From Conchocele bisecta (taxonomy: Eukaryota; Mollusca; Bivalvia; Lucinida; Thyasiridae): 64,000 nt of DNA. The position numbers were made by a program, and so were the translations under genes. The notes beneath the pieces are model-generated. The model did no database searches and had not been told where the DNA came from. It saw only the letters and a program-made list of their open reading frames with translations. The stretch covers positions 12,326,042-12,390,041 of the forward strand of contig CM055272.1 of assembly GCA_029237695.1 (NCBI GenBank). Reading direction: 5' to 3'. Of this stretch, positions 1 through 11,224 are shown piece after piece (position 1 is the stretch's first letter; the number at the start of each line of letters is the position of its first letter).

Positions 1-110
1 TTTACCCCCGTTGGACAGGTGGATACGGGACACGACCCCGTTGACCCGTCTGCGTGTAGACTCCCTGAGGCTTGTACCTCTATGTCAGAAAAGCGGACGT
101 TAAACCCTAT

Positions 111-130
111 TCACTCACTCACTCACTCAC
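111..130. repeat. (ACTC)n microsatellite
   Basis: Five uninterrupted ACTC units. A short duplicated CGTCAACGGGC follows at about 148-172. Simple sequence only. Confidence 0.9.
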
Positions 131-840
131 TTGAATCATATCGGTCCGTCAACGGGCCGTCAACGGGCCGATATTGTAAGCCATTATATGATTATTGAAA
201 ACAAAAACATGGAAGTTATATGCACAAAATATGCACTGAAAATGTACTATACATAATCAATCCATATTAGAACAGCCTAAGTCTAAATCTGGCTCACATT
301 TTTCGTCAATATTTTAATTGTTCGCAAAAACCTTGCCTTTTTCGTTTATAAATTATTGGTGCCAATTCGTAAACTACTAATCTCAATTACGCGCCTAAAA
401 CGTTCCTTTGTCTTTGAGAGTCTGAAACTGGAAGCACGTTTGGAACATTTTATAGAAAATGATCGTTTTTTTTACCATTATTAGTAAGGTATTTATTGTT
501 ATAGTTGTGTATATTGCTGTTTTAAAAGATAACATCTTGCAAGCATACCCCCGTATAGTAGTTTATATACGCACTTTTTAATTGTAAATCATTGTCATTG
601 GTTTTCGCGGAACGTTTATGTATTCGTTCAAGTTGCTGCGCATTGTATTTGTAGGCTTTTGTAGCGAAGCGTAATTTGGTAGATTCACATTACATATTTC
701 CCGTTTCCAGCGATTTATAACAACAAAACAAATTCAGCTACTGATTTTGATGAAGCTTGTCGTAAAAGTGTTCCATTTAAAATTGTGACATTCCTTTATA
801 ACCCATAACATTGTTAACAACAACAACACATTAAGTTAAT
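131..840. other. AT-rich sequence with no recognised gene
   Basis: No convincing ORF, RNA gene or repeat family was recognised here. It precedes the transposase-type ORF and may include its 5' untranslated or terminal sequence, but no terminal inverted repeat was found. Confidence 0.5.
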
Positions 841-1648
841 ATGAGTTCCTATTGGTCTAAACGCAGAAAAGTTGTTTCCAGTGTTCAAGATCATGTTGAT
901 GCCATTTACAATGATAATTCCTCATCATGTGAGACATACTCGTGATACTGATGATAACCACACTGATGATCTATCCGTTGGCTCAATTTCTCCTGCCCTA
1001 CCTGACGTGGAGTGTTGTGCACCTGTTGAACTCTGTCATTTGCCAGAATCTCCTACTAATGTTCATGAAGACGTGGCTATTGTGGAAGACTACATTGCAG
1101 CAGGTCCTATTGTCTTCGATGAATTTGATTTTGACCATTCTGGAAATTCGTCTGATGATTCTGGAGATTCTGATTTCCCAGATATTGATCTCGCATCACT
1201 TTTGGTTTCCTGGGTTTCAAAGTTTAACATCAGTCATCTTGCACTCAATGGGCTACTGTGTATTTTACGCGAGTATCATGCATACTTGCCTAAAGATGCC
1301 AGGACTTTGCTGAAGACGGCTAAGCAGTACAATGTGTTGAATATAGCTGGTGGTTGTTATTACCATTTTGGAATTGAAAACTGGGTCAAGTCTGTAGTTA
1401 GTAACCTGGATGTTGGTATTGAAAATGTGGTGGAGGTTTCACTTCAAGCAAATATTGATGGATTACCATTGTTTAAGAGTTCTGGTGTGGAGTTTTGGCC
1501 GATTTTAGGCAGACTTGTCAAACCAACAACTTCTAAGCCATTTATGATTGGACTTTATTCGGGAAACCAAAAACCAAAACCTACGAACGTGTATGATTAC
1601 CTTGATAAATTTATCACCGAATTGGATTACCTATTTCAAAAAAAATAA
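841..1648 (+). pseudogene. Transposase-domain-type protein, N-terminal part, frameshifted and truncated
   Basis: An ATG at 841 opens a basic N-terminus (MSSYWSKRRKVV...) that hits a stop near 943. The downstream frame then runs to 1648 with an acidic stretch, a segment reading SWVSKFNISHLALNGLL, the motif LPKDARTLLKT, and later NIDGLPLFKSSGVEFWPILG followed by FMIGLYSGNQKPKP. That order (basic start, LPKDARTLL, then the 'xxDGLPLFKSS..FWPIL' block) is typical of a large family of invertebrate proteins labelled transposase-domain-containing. Those proteins normally continue several hundred residues further; this one stops at 1648 with a lysine run. A single +1 shift around 920-945 separates the two parts. 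The exact transposon superfamily is not assigned. A start at 872 would use TTG and is unlikely. Confidence 0.6.
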
Positions 1649-2059
1649 TCTGTTAGAGGATATCAAACAAGTTCCCATTTAATGACGGTTCATAATATTA
1701 ATGAAACAAGTCGTACACAATTTGTGCACCAAGCCTTGACGGAACATTTTTATGTCAAGACAGACCAATTTCTCTGCCCGACCAGCGACCATCTCTCTCT
1801 CATTATGCTCCTCGCAACTAGTTGTGGGGAGTATACTGGAGTCGGCTTGTCCGTCCGAATTCTGCCCCCCCCCCCCCCTACACCTATTGAAAGTGGCGTT
1901 TGTGCCCAATGTAAAGTTTCAAGTTACAATTGTATCTCTGTGTAACAAATTTCTCTGTGTTTGTGTCGTTTGGCTGCCACATTCATGTGTGCTGACAAAT
2001 TATTTCCTTGAATCTGATTATACCAATTATAAGAGTTTTCCTACCGGTATTACTTTTAG
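1649..2059. other. Repeat-derived non-coding stretch with poly-C
   Basis: Contains a C14 run at 1865-1878 inside a segment (GGGGAGTATACTGGAGTCGG...TCCGTCC) that resembles the start of the 7940-8010 repeat region. No gene seen. Confidence 0.5.
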
Positions 2060-2243
2060 GTGAAGGGGCCAAGTGACTGGTGTGGTATGGACCTAGCTGG
2101 CACCAGGTTGGGTTATTCTAATTTCAGGACTGAATATATATTTATTTCCATGTAAATATTCCATTCTGATTATGGGATTTTCCCCCGAATGCAGCAGACC
2201 GTAGCTGTTGATAGGCCGTTAAACACCAATAAATCACATCAAT
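2060..2243 (+). mobile_element. SINE fragment (3' part)
   Basis: Shares GGGGCCAAGTGACT, GGACCT.GCACCAGGT, GATTTTCCCCC and the tail GCTGTTGATAGGCCGTTA with copies at 3378, 28287, 28893 and 53951, ending in an AAATCA-type tail. The family is a tRNA-type SINE with a conserved 3' domain widespread in molluscs (from memory of the family). This copy is 5'-truncated. Confidence 0.75.
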
Positions 2244-2268
2244 CGGCGATTCAAATGTTTTAGTCCCG

Positions 2269-2461
2269 TACCGTAATAACCTTCAATATTCGGACACAAT
2301 TTGCTTTGGGGAAACCCCTATTAAATAGGGGTTTCCCAAAGCAAATTTTGTCCAAATACATTGTTATTGTGATGAAACCAGTCCGCCATACTAACCCTAA
2401 ATATCGGCATGGTAACTGGTAGGGAAACCAACTATTTAAACTATTTAGGGTTATTACGGTA
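2269..2461. mobile_element. MITE with TACCGTAATAACC inverted ends
   Basis: TACCGTAATAACC at 2269 is matched in inverted orientation by GGTTATTACGGTA at 2449-2461. Inside lies a strong hairpin (2292-2353) whose arms read GGACACAATTTGC and its complement around an AT loop. No coding capacity. Confidence 0.65.
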
Positions 2462-2463
2462 GA

Positions 2464-3212
2464 TGCTCAGAATATTTATGCGACATCAACGGTTGCGAAC
2501 CTTTGGAATTCATTCCAGAGAACTCTGCCTTGTGCTACCAGCATTCCACAGTTTGGTACATCTTCTATGCACTGTATTGCCTTGATAAACATGTTTTACT
2601 GGTTAGAAATTTGGCTGTCGGTGTGCAGTTTAGTGATGTTAGCTGGTCGTGGATCCGAAATATCATGTGAACATATTCAACCATAAACTCCAGATCCCAA
2701 TGAGCCATCTCTTCAACATCTGCAGTGTTTGTCATCTTTTTGAAAAAAGGAGAATGAATTTGTGATAAACTCAATCTCACTCCTTTAATGTAATTGAAAC
2801 ATTTGTTTGTCTGTCTGTCCATCTGTATGTAGAGCTACATTAGAACCTCCCTAAATTGGACACCAACACAAGCTATGTCTGTTTAACCCTTTCAAACACC
2901 ACAGGCCTGTATAGTGGTATTGGCAAATAGTGTAGATCCAGATGAGCCAGCTCGTGACGAGCCGTCTCATCAGGATCTGCACTTTTTGCAAGTAATTTTC
3001 ACATTTTTGAGAACAGAAACTCCCCATTTTCATAAATGGACTAGCCTGAACATTATTTAGTGACGATTGGAGATTGGATCGGTTCCAATCGGTTCCAAAA
3101 ATCCATTCCAGTTACTTAGTGATGAAAGGGTTTTAAGTTTGATGGGTTTCACTATAATGTATCTCTAATGATAATGTCATGACCATGCAGCACATTCACC
3201 CACCCTGGCCCT
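2464..3212. other. Non-coding, repeat-like
   Basis: Contains GATGAGCCAGCTCGTGACGAG-type sequence near 2941, which recurs in similar form near 61190 (GAGTCGGCTCAGCACGAGCC). No ORF stands out. Confidence 0.4.
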
Positions 3213-3213
3213 G

Positions 3214-3602
3214 GGGGCCGTTTCACTAAACTTCGTACGACTAAAATATTCGTAAGTGCAAATTTTGAATCATCTGTAAATTTCAATTGATGGATTTACA
3301 TTTATTGAGCATAGGCTGCATATGCAGCCTATGCTGAATAAATGCAAATCCATTAAGTGTTTACAAGAAAACAATGTAAATATTCAGTTCTGATTTTGGG
3401 ATTTTCCCCCCATTGCAGCAGGTTAAAATTGGATCGAACCCGTTTGCCCGGCCTTACATGACCGTAGCTGTTGATAGGCCGTTAAACACTAATAAACAAA
3501 CAAACAAACAAACAAGAAAACACTGTTAATGTAAAATTTACAGACTATCATAATTTTGCATTACGAACATTTTAGTCTTACAAATTTTAGTGGAAACGGG
3601 CC
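3214..3602. mobile_element. Foldback MITE, family A, copy 1, interrupted by a SINE
   Basis: Outer arms GGCCGTTTCACTAAACTTCG and its complement flank an inner perfect hairpin (GCATAGGCTGCATATGCAGC). The same element recurs at 50534, 54607 and 56128. Here the right arm is split by a SINE at 3378-3511 that duplicated about 15 bp of the MITE. Confidence 0.8.
3378..3511 (+). mobile_element. SINE 3' fragment inserted in foldback MITE
   Basis: Flanked by ACAAGAAAACAATGT (3363-3377) and ACAAGAAAACACTGT (3512-3526), a 15-bp target duplication with one difference. Ends in a CAAA-type tail. The 5' end is truncated, as expected for LINE-mediated insertion. Confidence 0.85.
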
Positions 3603-3875
3603 GCAGGACGGTTTATGTTCCAGCTGGACAGTGAAACCTCTGCACTGGCACACCCAATGTGTCCGCATTGGGACATGTTCCACTGTTTGTAGTAAACACA
3701 GAGCTCCAGATAAGCTGCGTATTTGCGTAAATACCCAATTAAAATTGCCAAAAACCCAATTGAAATTAGAAGTAGTGATGATCAAAAAGCAATGAGAACA
3801 ATTGTGGTACCTTTTATCATGCTGCAGAAAACAATAAACAGACCACAAATATAGCATATTTTTCTTATTTATCCA

Positions 3876-3953
3876 TGAAAACACATCTTGGTATTTCATT
3901 AGAATTGTCTCCAAGGAGACAATTCTAATGAAATGCCAAGATATATGTTTTCA
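3876..3953. repeat. Near-perfect hairpin
   Basis: Arms of about 38 bp (TGAAAACACATCTTGG... and its complement) meet at CTCCAAGGAG. Probably a small foldback MITE. Confidence 0.8.
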
Positions 3954-4134
3954 TTTCGAAACAAACTATTCAATAATTGCTGTCTGTTGATGTGTAAATG
4001 GTAGTGTGATTTAATTTTACTCAATTATAATTTTGAAATACACAATTGTTTCAGAAATGATGGAGTAACAACACTCACTGAATTACTAATTCCTTAGCTG
4101 GAGCCCTGGTAAACACCAACGAAAGTCATTATGC

Positions 4135-4647
4135 TTAAAGGTACATACCCTCTCAGTAGGCACAAACTGTTCTTTATATCAGAGACATCATCCGAGACAT
4201 TTTCTGGCAAAATAAACATTCATTCACTATTACCCCATGTATTGATTGGCATTATTATACATTTTATATCGGACGTAAATTTCCACACTGATATCAGGAG
4301 CAATAACTGTGTTTCCTTAAAATGTTAACGGACATTACTATTTATTCTCTGTATCTATTTTTTGATGTGCAATGAGCATACTTTATAATTTGTAAAAAAA
4401 AAAAAAGAAATTTCAGGTGAGTCATTTAATTGGTATAAATAGTTAAAAAATATAATGCCTCGTTTGCATATGAAAATAGCCTGATACCACTGCGAGTCAC
4501 TATTAGTAAAATAAATATTACTAAATGATTATATCTGTATAGTGGGCACACGTAAATTTTAGAACTGGTGGAATAGTGACACAATTATTCACTTATATAA
4601 TTCCTATAAAGAACATTTTGTGCTACTGAGTGGGCATGTACCTTTAA
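4135..4647. mobile_element. About 510-bp MITE, copy 1 (TTAAAGGTACAT termini)
   Basis: Starts TTAAAGGTACATACCC and ends GGGCATGTACCTTTAA; subterminal blocks are also inverted (GGCACAAACTGTTCTTTATA / TATAAAGAACATTTTGTGC). Another copy lies inverted at 52522-53007 and an interrupted one at about 28100-29572. Non-coding. The TTAA at the tips may be the target duplication. Confidence 0.8.
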
Positions 4648-4894
4648 TTCTGCACAGTCTGATCACTGTTCAATGTCAAATCACTACAGTGTTGCTTGCT
4701 GTTGTTAATGGACAGAATAGATCCTGATTCCACTGAGAATGTGCAGCAGAATGACCGTGGTCTACAATTGTTACAGCCGATATATGGCCCATTTTGTCGG
4801 TGGACAGAAGCCGTGCCCCAGAACTACACCACCGCCGGCGCTAATCCTGTCAATATTTGTCAATTTCTTTATCTGAAAATACTTGAATATTGTG

Positions 4895-5081
4895 CTTGAA
4901 ATCAAGCAGCTTGATTGGCTGAGCCTGAGCTGTGTTACAGCTCAGGCTCAGACAATCAGCGCTTGAATGGCTGAGCCTGAAATGCAAATGTGACAGCTCA
5001 CGCTATGCTAATCCGTTTGTTTGGATGAGTATTAGCTGTGCTACAGCTCAGACTCGAACAATCAAATTGCTTGATTTCGAG
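4895..5081. mobile_element. Foldback element with nested inverted repeats
   Basis: CTTGAAATCAAGCA...GCTGAGCCTGAGCTGT at the left is matched in inverse near 5040-5081, and an inner hairpin (GAGCTGTGTTACAGCTC) lies within the left arm. Confidence 0.65.
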
Positions 5082-5351
5082 TTGACATTGTCAATAGATG
5101 TTGAGAAGCATTGATAACATGGGCCAGATTTGCGCAGGCAGGAATGTAAACCCAGAGCCGGAGTGAGCAGCCACAAATTTTTTGTACTCACTTTCTTCTA
5201 CTTTCCTAAGCATAATATTTTCTACAATACATATACAATCTCTCAGCGTTTGTCTGTCTCTCCCACTCCACACCCCCATGCCTGAGCAGGGACATGGCAA
5301 CTATTCTGTGAACTTTTTCATTTAATAAAATCCTTGTGTGGTTGTTTGGGA
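5082..5351. other. Non-coding, nothing recognised
   Basis: No gene or repeat family identified between the two foldback elements. Confidence 0.4.
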
Positions 5352-5530
5352 GCATGCCAGGGATTCCGCTGGCGATCGCAACTTTCGCAATTGGCGATAA
5401 AAATAAGCAAAATAAACAATTGGCGATAAAAAATTACAATTTTCGAAAAAAATGAAAAAAAAAGATTTTTTTTTATTGATTTTTTGAAGTGGCGATTTTT
5501 TTATTTTCCCCAGCGGAATCCCTGGCATGC
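5352..5530. mobile_element. Short MITE with 21-bp inverted ends
   Basis: GCATGCCAGGGATTCCGCTGG at 5352 is perfectly inverted at 5510-5530. The interior is AT-rich with repeated TTGGCGATAAAAA blocks. Confidence 0.8.
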
Positions 5531-5539
5531 GAAGGGAAT

Positions 5540-5950
5540 GTTTAATTGTGGGCTTCCCATTACCAGAATCCTGATATCCCAGGTTAGGCCCTCCAGTAAA
5601 TTTTCACTTTCTTGCTACCTGAGACTTGAATCCGGTTATGCCCATTTTAAAAGTAGTAATTAAGATTAGTACTAATGACCTAAAATGACCTTAGCTGTTG
5701 ATAGGCAATTCAATAATTTAAGAAAATCTGCCGTATTGCTAAAAATCAATATTGGTGTATAAAGATGATAAATGCGATACGGGAGGTAATTCCAGAGCCT
5801 GGCCTCGCCCGATCTGCCGTAAGTTGAAAGATATCACGATATCCCTGGTTGGCCCTCGGGTACATTTTTGGCTTTTTTGTACAGAGAGTTTATTCTCGTT
5901 GAAACCTATTTTAAGAGTAGTGAGAGTAGTGCTACCAAATTTGTATTGGG
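5540..5950 (+). mobile_element. Degenerate SINE copies
   Basis: A 3' end (GACCTTAGCTGTTGATAGGC, about 5688) is followed by a 5' part of the same kind of SINE (CCAGAGCCTGGC...TTGGCCCTC). Both are diverged fragments. Confidence 0.5.
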
Positions 5951-7665
5951 AGGGTCGGATCTAGAGGGGTTGCATTAGAGCGACTAATTTTCCCACTGCT
6001 GTCAGCGTGGTTAGTTAACCAGACTGGTTAACCGCTTGTATAAAACCCGCTAACCATATGGTTAACTAACCAGTTTCTGGAAGATTTAACCACTGGTTAA
6101 ATTAACCAAACCAGTGCAAGTCGTCCCACAATACATTCCGAGTATTTTCGCGGCATCTGTCATTGCATCAGAACGGGTTATTGTAAACATAAACACTAAT
6201 GCCCTTGTCTCTTTAAAACATGCCCATAGCGACGTGTTGTGTACAATTCAAAATGGCGGCTCCTGAGCTAAGTCTTTAATGGTCACAGTACAAACTATCA
6301 CTTATTTTCTTCAAAACACGCTAAAAACAACAATGGCGACCCTAATAACCGATTTCCGGTTCGTTTGTATTTTTCGTAATATTGAGATTTGTCATATCGC
6401 ACCTTATCTGACACCTATACAGAGCCATGCAATGAATTGGTCATCGCTTATCTCTGTGTTACTGCGACCTACTGGCGCGATGTGGCGCTGTGAAAATAAC
6501 CGCTACATTATGACGTAGCAGTAGAACAGCTTACCTGATTGGTGGATATTATAATAATATCGTTTGGATTTACGGACATCGTGTATTTGTTGCATACTTT
6601 CTTCGTTTTTATCGTTTAATATATACGTTAATCGTTATTTTTTCCTTCGCCTAGTTATACTTGGATTATTTATACGTTGGTTGCAATCGTTGGCGGTTGT
6701 AATTCACGGTCAAACAGACAGCAGAGCCAGAATCAGAAAAAATGTGAAATTAAATGTTATATTTCTATTATTTTTTTTACAAAATGCTAATCTCCGACAT
6801 TTCGCAAATTGATTCTGCAATGCAGAATGTTACTTCAGCATACTTGTGCTTTGACAATTTCGAGTTGGAATCTTCAGTGACGCGCGTGTCTAGCTATGTA
6901 CAAACGGATGCCGCCGTAATAGCAAACAACTTATCCGATGATTTGACCGCAGGCAAATAGGGAAGTGGATCCTGGGACAGGTGTATTCTGAATTCAATGA
7001 AGACACACCAATTCTATGCTGATTGGTTGTAAGCATTTTGTTTATCTGTCCTAGGCAGTGACAGACGTGTGAAGCTACGTTCAAACGGATGTCAACAATA
7101 ATGCGGCAGGTGTATATTGAATCCGCGAGGCCACACCTATGCCAAGCTGATTGGTTGAGTCCAATTTGACAGACATGGCCGAATAGATACGAAAAGTTCA
7201 GATCCTGTTCAGACTGCTTATTGCACCTTTTCAGTCGCAGTGTACAGCGGATGTTGACATAATCTTCAAACAACACCCCCCCCCCCCCCCGTGGAAATTA
7301 GAGCGACTAATTTTCCCACTACTGTCACCCGGGCTTTCCTTAATTGACCCCATGTACAGCATTGTTTCATTGTAAGTGGACAATGGCCTACAATAATGAC
7401 GTTATGACAGTTTGACCAGCATAGCACCAGATCCATCTATGCACCTGACAGCTCTGATAAGTGTCTACTCTGTTGCCCGTCTGATTTAGTATTATATATA
7501 AGTACTATCGGGGAAAACATAGATTTTAACCTGACGATGTAAATATAAATAAATGTATATATAGACTGGTATCCTACAGCTGTTGAAAATTTCACAGTAT
7601 GTCCATTTTGTTACCCACTGTCGCATTTCAGTATATAGTTTGTAACTAGGTCATTCTTATATTTT
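5951..7665. other. Non-coding region with duplicated blocks
   Basis: Holds TTAACCA-rich sequence (6005-6115), a direct repeat TTAGAGCGACTAATTTTCCC at about 5972 and 7297, two diverged copies of a block ending GCTGATTGGTT about 130 bp apart (about 6977-7036 and 7106-7166), and a poly-C run near 7277. AAAATGGCGGC at about 6250 is a YY1-type promoter word. No gene could be supported. Confidence 0.45.
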
Positions 7666-7700
7666 ACAGTACAGTACAGTACAGTACAGTACAGTACAGT
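7666..7700. repeat. (ACAGT)7 microsatellite
   Basis: Seven perfect ACAGT units. Confidence 0.95.
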
Positions 7701-8000
7701 CCCATATATTTATATCAGCGGTCTAGAGTTCTAAGTAGTCTGTTGAACTATTACGTGTAATAATCGTATTATGCATACATTTCGGATGTTCTACTGATAC
7801 GTCATATCGCAAAGGTAAATAACTGTGGTAAGCAAAATAAGGGGAAGTTAGTCATGCAGTGACGGCTGGAAAAACTGGTACGGAATATGAAATCCATAAA
7901 ATAACGGCACATACTGGTCGGATTACTGTAAAATTTGTTATACCCCCAGAAACAAAGTTTGTTGGGGATATATAGGAGTCGGCTTGTCGGTCGGTCTGTT

Positions 8001-8745
8001 GGAAATTCCCTTCCGCTCTATATCTTCTACACCGATGCATGGATTATCAAATGGCTTAGCACACATGTTTGTCATGATGAGAAGGTGTGTCGCGATCAAT
8101 AACCACGCACCTACGCCCAAGGTCAAGGTCACAGTTGAAGGTCAAAGGTCAAAACTATAGAAATTTCCTTCCGCTCTATATCTTCTACACCGATGCATGG
8201 ATTATCAAATGGCTTGGCACAAATGTTTCTCATGATGAGAAGGTGTGTCGCGATCAATAACCACGCACCTACGTCCAAGTTCAAGGTCACAGTTGAAGGT
8301 CAAAGGTCAAAAATATTGAAATTCCCAAATGGCTTGGCACAAATGTTTCTCATGATGAGAAGGTGTGTCGCGATCAATAACCACGCACCTACGTCCAAGG
8401 TCAAGGTCACAGTTGAAGGTCAAAGGTCAAACCTATTGAAATTCCCTTCCGCTCTATATCTTCTACACCGATGCATGGATTATCAAATTGCTAACCACGC
8501 ACCTGCGTCCAAGGTCACAGTTGAATGTCAAAGGTCAAACCTATTGAAATTCCCTTCCGCTCTATATCTTCTACACCGATGCATGGATTATAAAATGCCT
8601 TGGCACAAATGTTTCTCAGGATGAGAAGGTGTGTCGCGATCAATAACGACGCACCTTCGTCCAATGTCAAAGTTGAAGGTCAAAGGTCAAACCTATTGAA
8701 ATTCCCTTCCGCTCTATATCTTCTACACCGATGCATGGATTATCA
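8001..8745 (+). repeat. Tandem array of about 158-bp units
   Basis: The word GATGCATGGATTAT recurs at 8034, 8192, 8470, 8578 and 8730, with units of about 158 bp, some internally deleted. Each unit contains TTCCGCTCTATATCTTCTAC, ATGATGAGAAGGTGTGTCGC and a cluster of AGGTCA words including AGGTCAAAGGTCA. ORFs across the array are a by-product of the repetition. Confidence 0.9.
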
Positions 8746-8764
8746 CACTATGCCCAGGGTCAAG

Positions 8765-8885
8765 GCCACAGACTTGATGCGTTTGAAACCTTAACGCTCG
8801 GCTAAATGGCTTATAATAAAAAATGCCTCGTTTTCTTTGGCTGCCAGTGGGGGTATTCGTGTGCCGACAGGCCACATTTCTATTT
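8765..8885 (+). repeat. Dispersed repeat module, copy 1
   Basis: Sequence AAATGGCTTATAAT...ATGCCTCGTTTTCTTTGG...GTGCC.ACAGGCCACATTTC is found again near 59155-59240. It follows the tandem array directly and may be the end of the same repeat family. Confidence 0.7.
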
Positions 8886-9138
8886 TTATTTTTATTTGAT
8901 ATATTAACGATGCATACATCAGCGTATCGCGACAACAGAAGCTTGTTATATCTCCTTTAAACTCGATTTTAATTTGCTCATATCGGGCCGTATTAAAATT
9001 TTCTAAAGGTGCCGCGTATCAACATGAACGTAATATATTTCAAACTTTAAATGCAGCACTTTAGCAATCCCGCATGACCGACTATTACGCAGAAATTCAA
9101 AACAACAGATCGAGTTTCATCGCTCTCTTCCAGGGGCG

Positions 9139-9165
9139 GCGGAAGTGGGGGGGGGGGGGGGGGGG
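9139..9165. repeat. Poly-G tract
   Basis: A run of more than 20 G residues next to GGCGGCGGAAGTG. Length is likely unreliable in an assembly. Confidence 0.9.
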
Positions 9166-9194
9166 GGGGCTGGCATGACCCCCTCAATAATTCT

Positions 9195-9560
9195 GTAATA
9201 AAGCACATTTTTTCATCCTCAAACGTGCTGAGAATGCAGGAAATGGCGTTTCACGCCTCTTAGATTTCAAAAATATCCAGGGGAGCATGCCCCCTCCCCC
9301 CGACCCCCCTAACAACATCAGGCCCTTTGGGTCCTCAAGACTGGGCCCTGAGAATGCAGGAAATTGCGTTTCACGCCTATTAGATTTCAAAAATTTACGG
9401 GGAGCATGCCCTCGGAACCCCCTAGCAAGATCGGGCCCTCAAGACTGGACCCTGAGAGTGCAGGAAATGGCGTTTCACGCCTCTTGGATTATTCAGGGGA
9501 GCATGTCCCCCGACCCCCTAGCAACATCGGGCCATTTGGGCCATCAAGATTCCCCCCCCA
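9195..9560 (-). repeat. Tandem repeat of about 105-120 bp, copy cluster 1
   Basis: GAGAATGCAGGAAATGGCGT followed by TTTCACGCCTCTTAGATTTC, GGGGAGCATGCCC and CCCTAGCAACATC repeats three to four times. The same units recur at 10905-11140. Confidence 0.8.
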
Positions 9561-10265
9561 ATCACTTCACGGTTCCGCCGCCTATGCATTCGAGACGAAA
9601 CATTCGCAGGTGCCAGTTGAAATCGGGACATAAAATCTGAGTTTGGAAGCAAAATTCACAAATACATGACATTGTACAAACCATAACTTGCATTATGTAA
9701 ACCACATACAGAATATCAAGTCTCGATCTATCATAGTTGCGAATAGTACAGGCCACGAAAATTCCACTCGTCCGTTCGTCCTAACGAGTGTAAATGCCTG
9801 CAGGACGAGTGGAAATTTCAATTTTTGTAATGTCGATTTCTTAATTTTGCCATTCCGGTCAAAGTAAGGACGAGTAAATATTTCAAGAATGTTCGTGCCC
9901 TGTAGTAACTTGCAATTTACTCCTGTACCGCCCATCTACGGATGGTAGGGTAGTAGGTTGCACGAGTTGCTGTTCCCACCAAAATACATCATGTCTATTA
10001 TGGTTTGAAAGTTTTACCTCTGACAAGAAAACATGACGGACGGACATACATGTACGGACGGGAGACGTATATACGGACGGACACTTGTGACAAACAGAAT
10101 ATTATACCCATTTTTCCACAAACAAGTGGGTACAAATTAGTAGCGGGAAGTTACTCTGCAGAATACTCTGCGTACGGACGATACAGGAGTATTCGAGAGT
10201 TACTTCTTGGTACTAGGTACAAATATGTGTCACGGTACGTAACTCACTATGAGGAGAAGATATGT
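9561..10265. other. Non-coding, nothing recognised
   Basis: Contains short GACGGACGGACA and TACGGACG words near 10030-10180 but no supported gene. Confidence 0.4.
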
Positions 10266-10267
10266 AT

Positions 10268-10346
10268 TCGTGCCCGGATAGCTCACTCGGTTAGAGCGAT
10301 GGTAGGTAAACCAGATGCCCCGGGTTCGAGCCCCAGGCCAGTACAC
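10268..10346 (+). repeat. tRNA-derived sequence (SINE head or tRNA relic)
   Basis: An A-box-like TAGCTCACTCGGTTAGAGC and a B-box-like GGGTTCGAGCCCC are spaced as in a tRNA, and CGATGGTAGGTAAACCAGA sits where the anticodon arm would be. The acceptor ends do not pair convincingly, so I favour a tRNA-derived SINE head over a functional tRNA. Confidence 0.55.
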
Positions 10347-10904
10347 ATTTTTCTCGACCTGTGACATCGGCATTGAATTAGAAATCTACAATAGTCATTA
10401 AATAGAGAACATGTATTAAATAATAATTTACATACATTTTTGGCTAGTTGCGGGAAGTAACTGTGCAGAATACATGTACTCCTGTATCGTACGTACGTGA
10501 GTTATGGTGCCTTCCATAGGTTTCCCCTGCAGAGTAGTGAATCACATCTGATTCGCGCTGTTCATAATATGGTACATTTTATATACTGATTCCACATAAA
10601 TGAAGGTTAGTATTATGAAATGAACATATTGCAATAGTTCTGTCATATAGTTACAGATGTAGATTGCATGTTCTGTAAATTTAAGCTAGAATAAAAAAAT
10701 GAGCCAGTCAGTGGCATCCAAAAACTGGATGTAAAATTTATGTTGGGGTCCAGTAACTAGAAATGCAATATTTAATTTTCTAGTCTGACTATCTACAATA
10801 AATTTGTTTATAAGTTACAAGTTTGTTTTACATTTAAAATACTGACATTTATTTCAATTGAAAACCAGATCTACAGACTAGATCTACAGTCTAGGAGGGT
10901 GGGC
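10347..10904. other. Non-coding AT-rich sequence
   Basis: No gene or named repeat recognised. Confidence 0.4.
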
Positions 10905-11140
10905 TCAATAATTCTGTAATAAAACACATATTCTCATCCTCAAACCCCCGTACCGCCCTAGCAACATCCGGCCCTTTGGGTCCTCAAGACTGGGCCCTGA
11001 GAATGCAGGAAATAGCGTTTTACGCCTATTAGATTTCAAAATATTCCGGGGGACCCCACAGCAATATCGGGACCTTTGGGCCCTCACGATTGGGCGCCCC
11101 CCCCCCCCCCCAATAAGTTTCCGGTTCCACCGCCTATGTA
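10905..11140 (-). repeat. Repeat units related to 9195-9560, copy cluster 2
   Basis: Again carries CTGAGAATGCAGGAAAT, TTTTACGCCTATTAGATTTC and CCCTAGCAACATC, then a poly-C run near 11097. Confidence 0.75.
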
Positions 11141-11224
11141 TAAGGATTGGAACTAAAGATATTTGAAAGTTGTGGGGACATAACTCTGCAAAACCTTGCA
11201 CAGTGTCCCGACGGTATGGAATTA

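Noticed and set aside
872..1648. Full CDS starting at 872
   Set aside because: Position 872 is TTG. A better ATG lies at 841 in another frame, so this is a frameshifted gene, not an intact one.
8001..8745. CRISPR array
   Set aside because: Units are about 158 bp and nearly identical throughout, without short repeats separated by unique spacers, and the genome is eukaryotic.
8193..8794. Proteins of 143 and 64 residues with repeated blocks
   Set aside because: They are translations of the 158-bp tandem array and have no independent support.
10268..10346. Functional tRNA gene
   Set aside because: A and B boxes are present but the acceptor and anticodon stems do not pair properly; a SINE head or relic is more likely.
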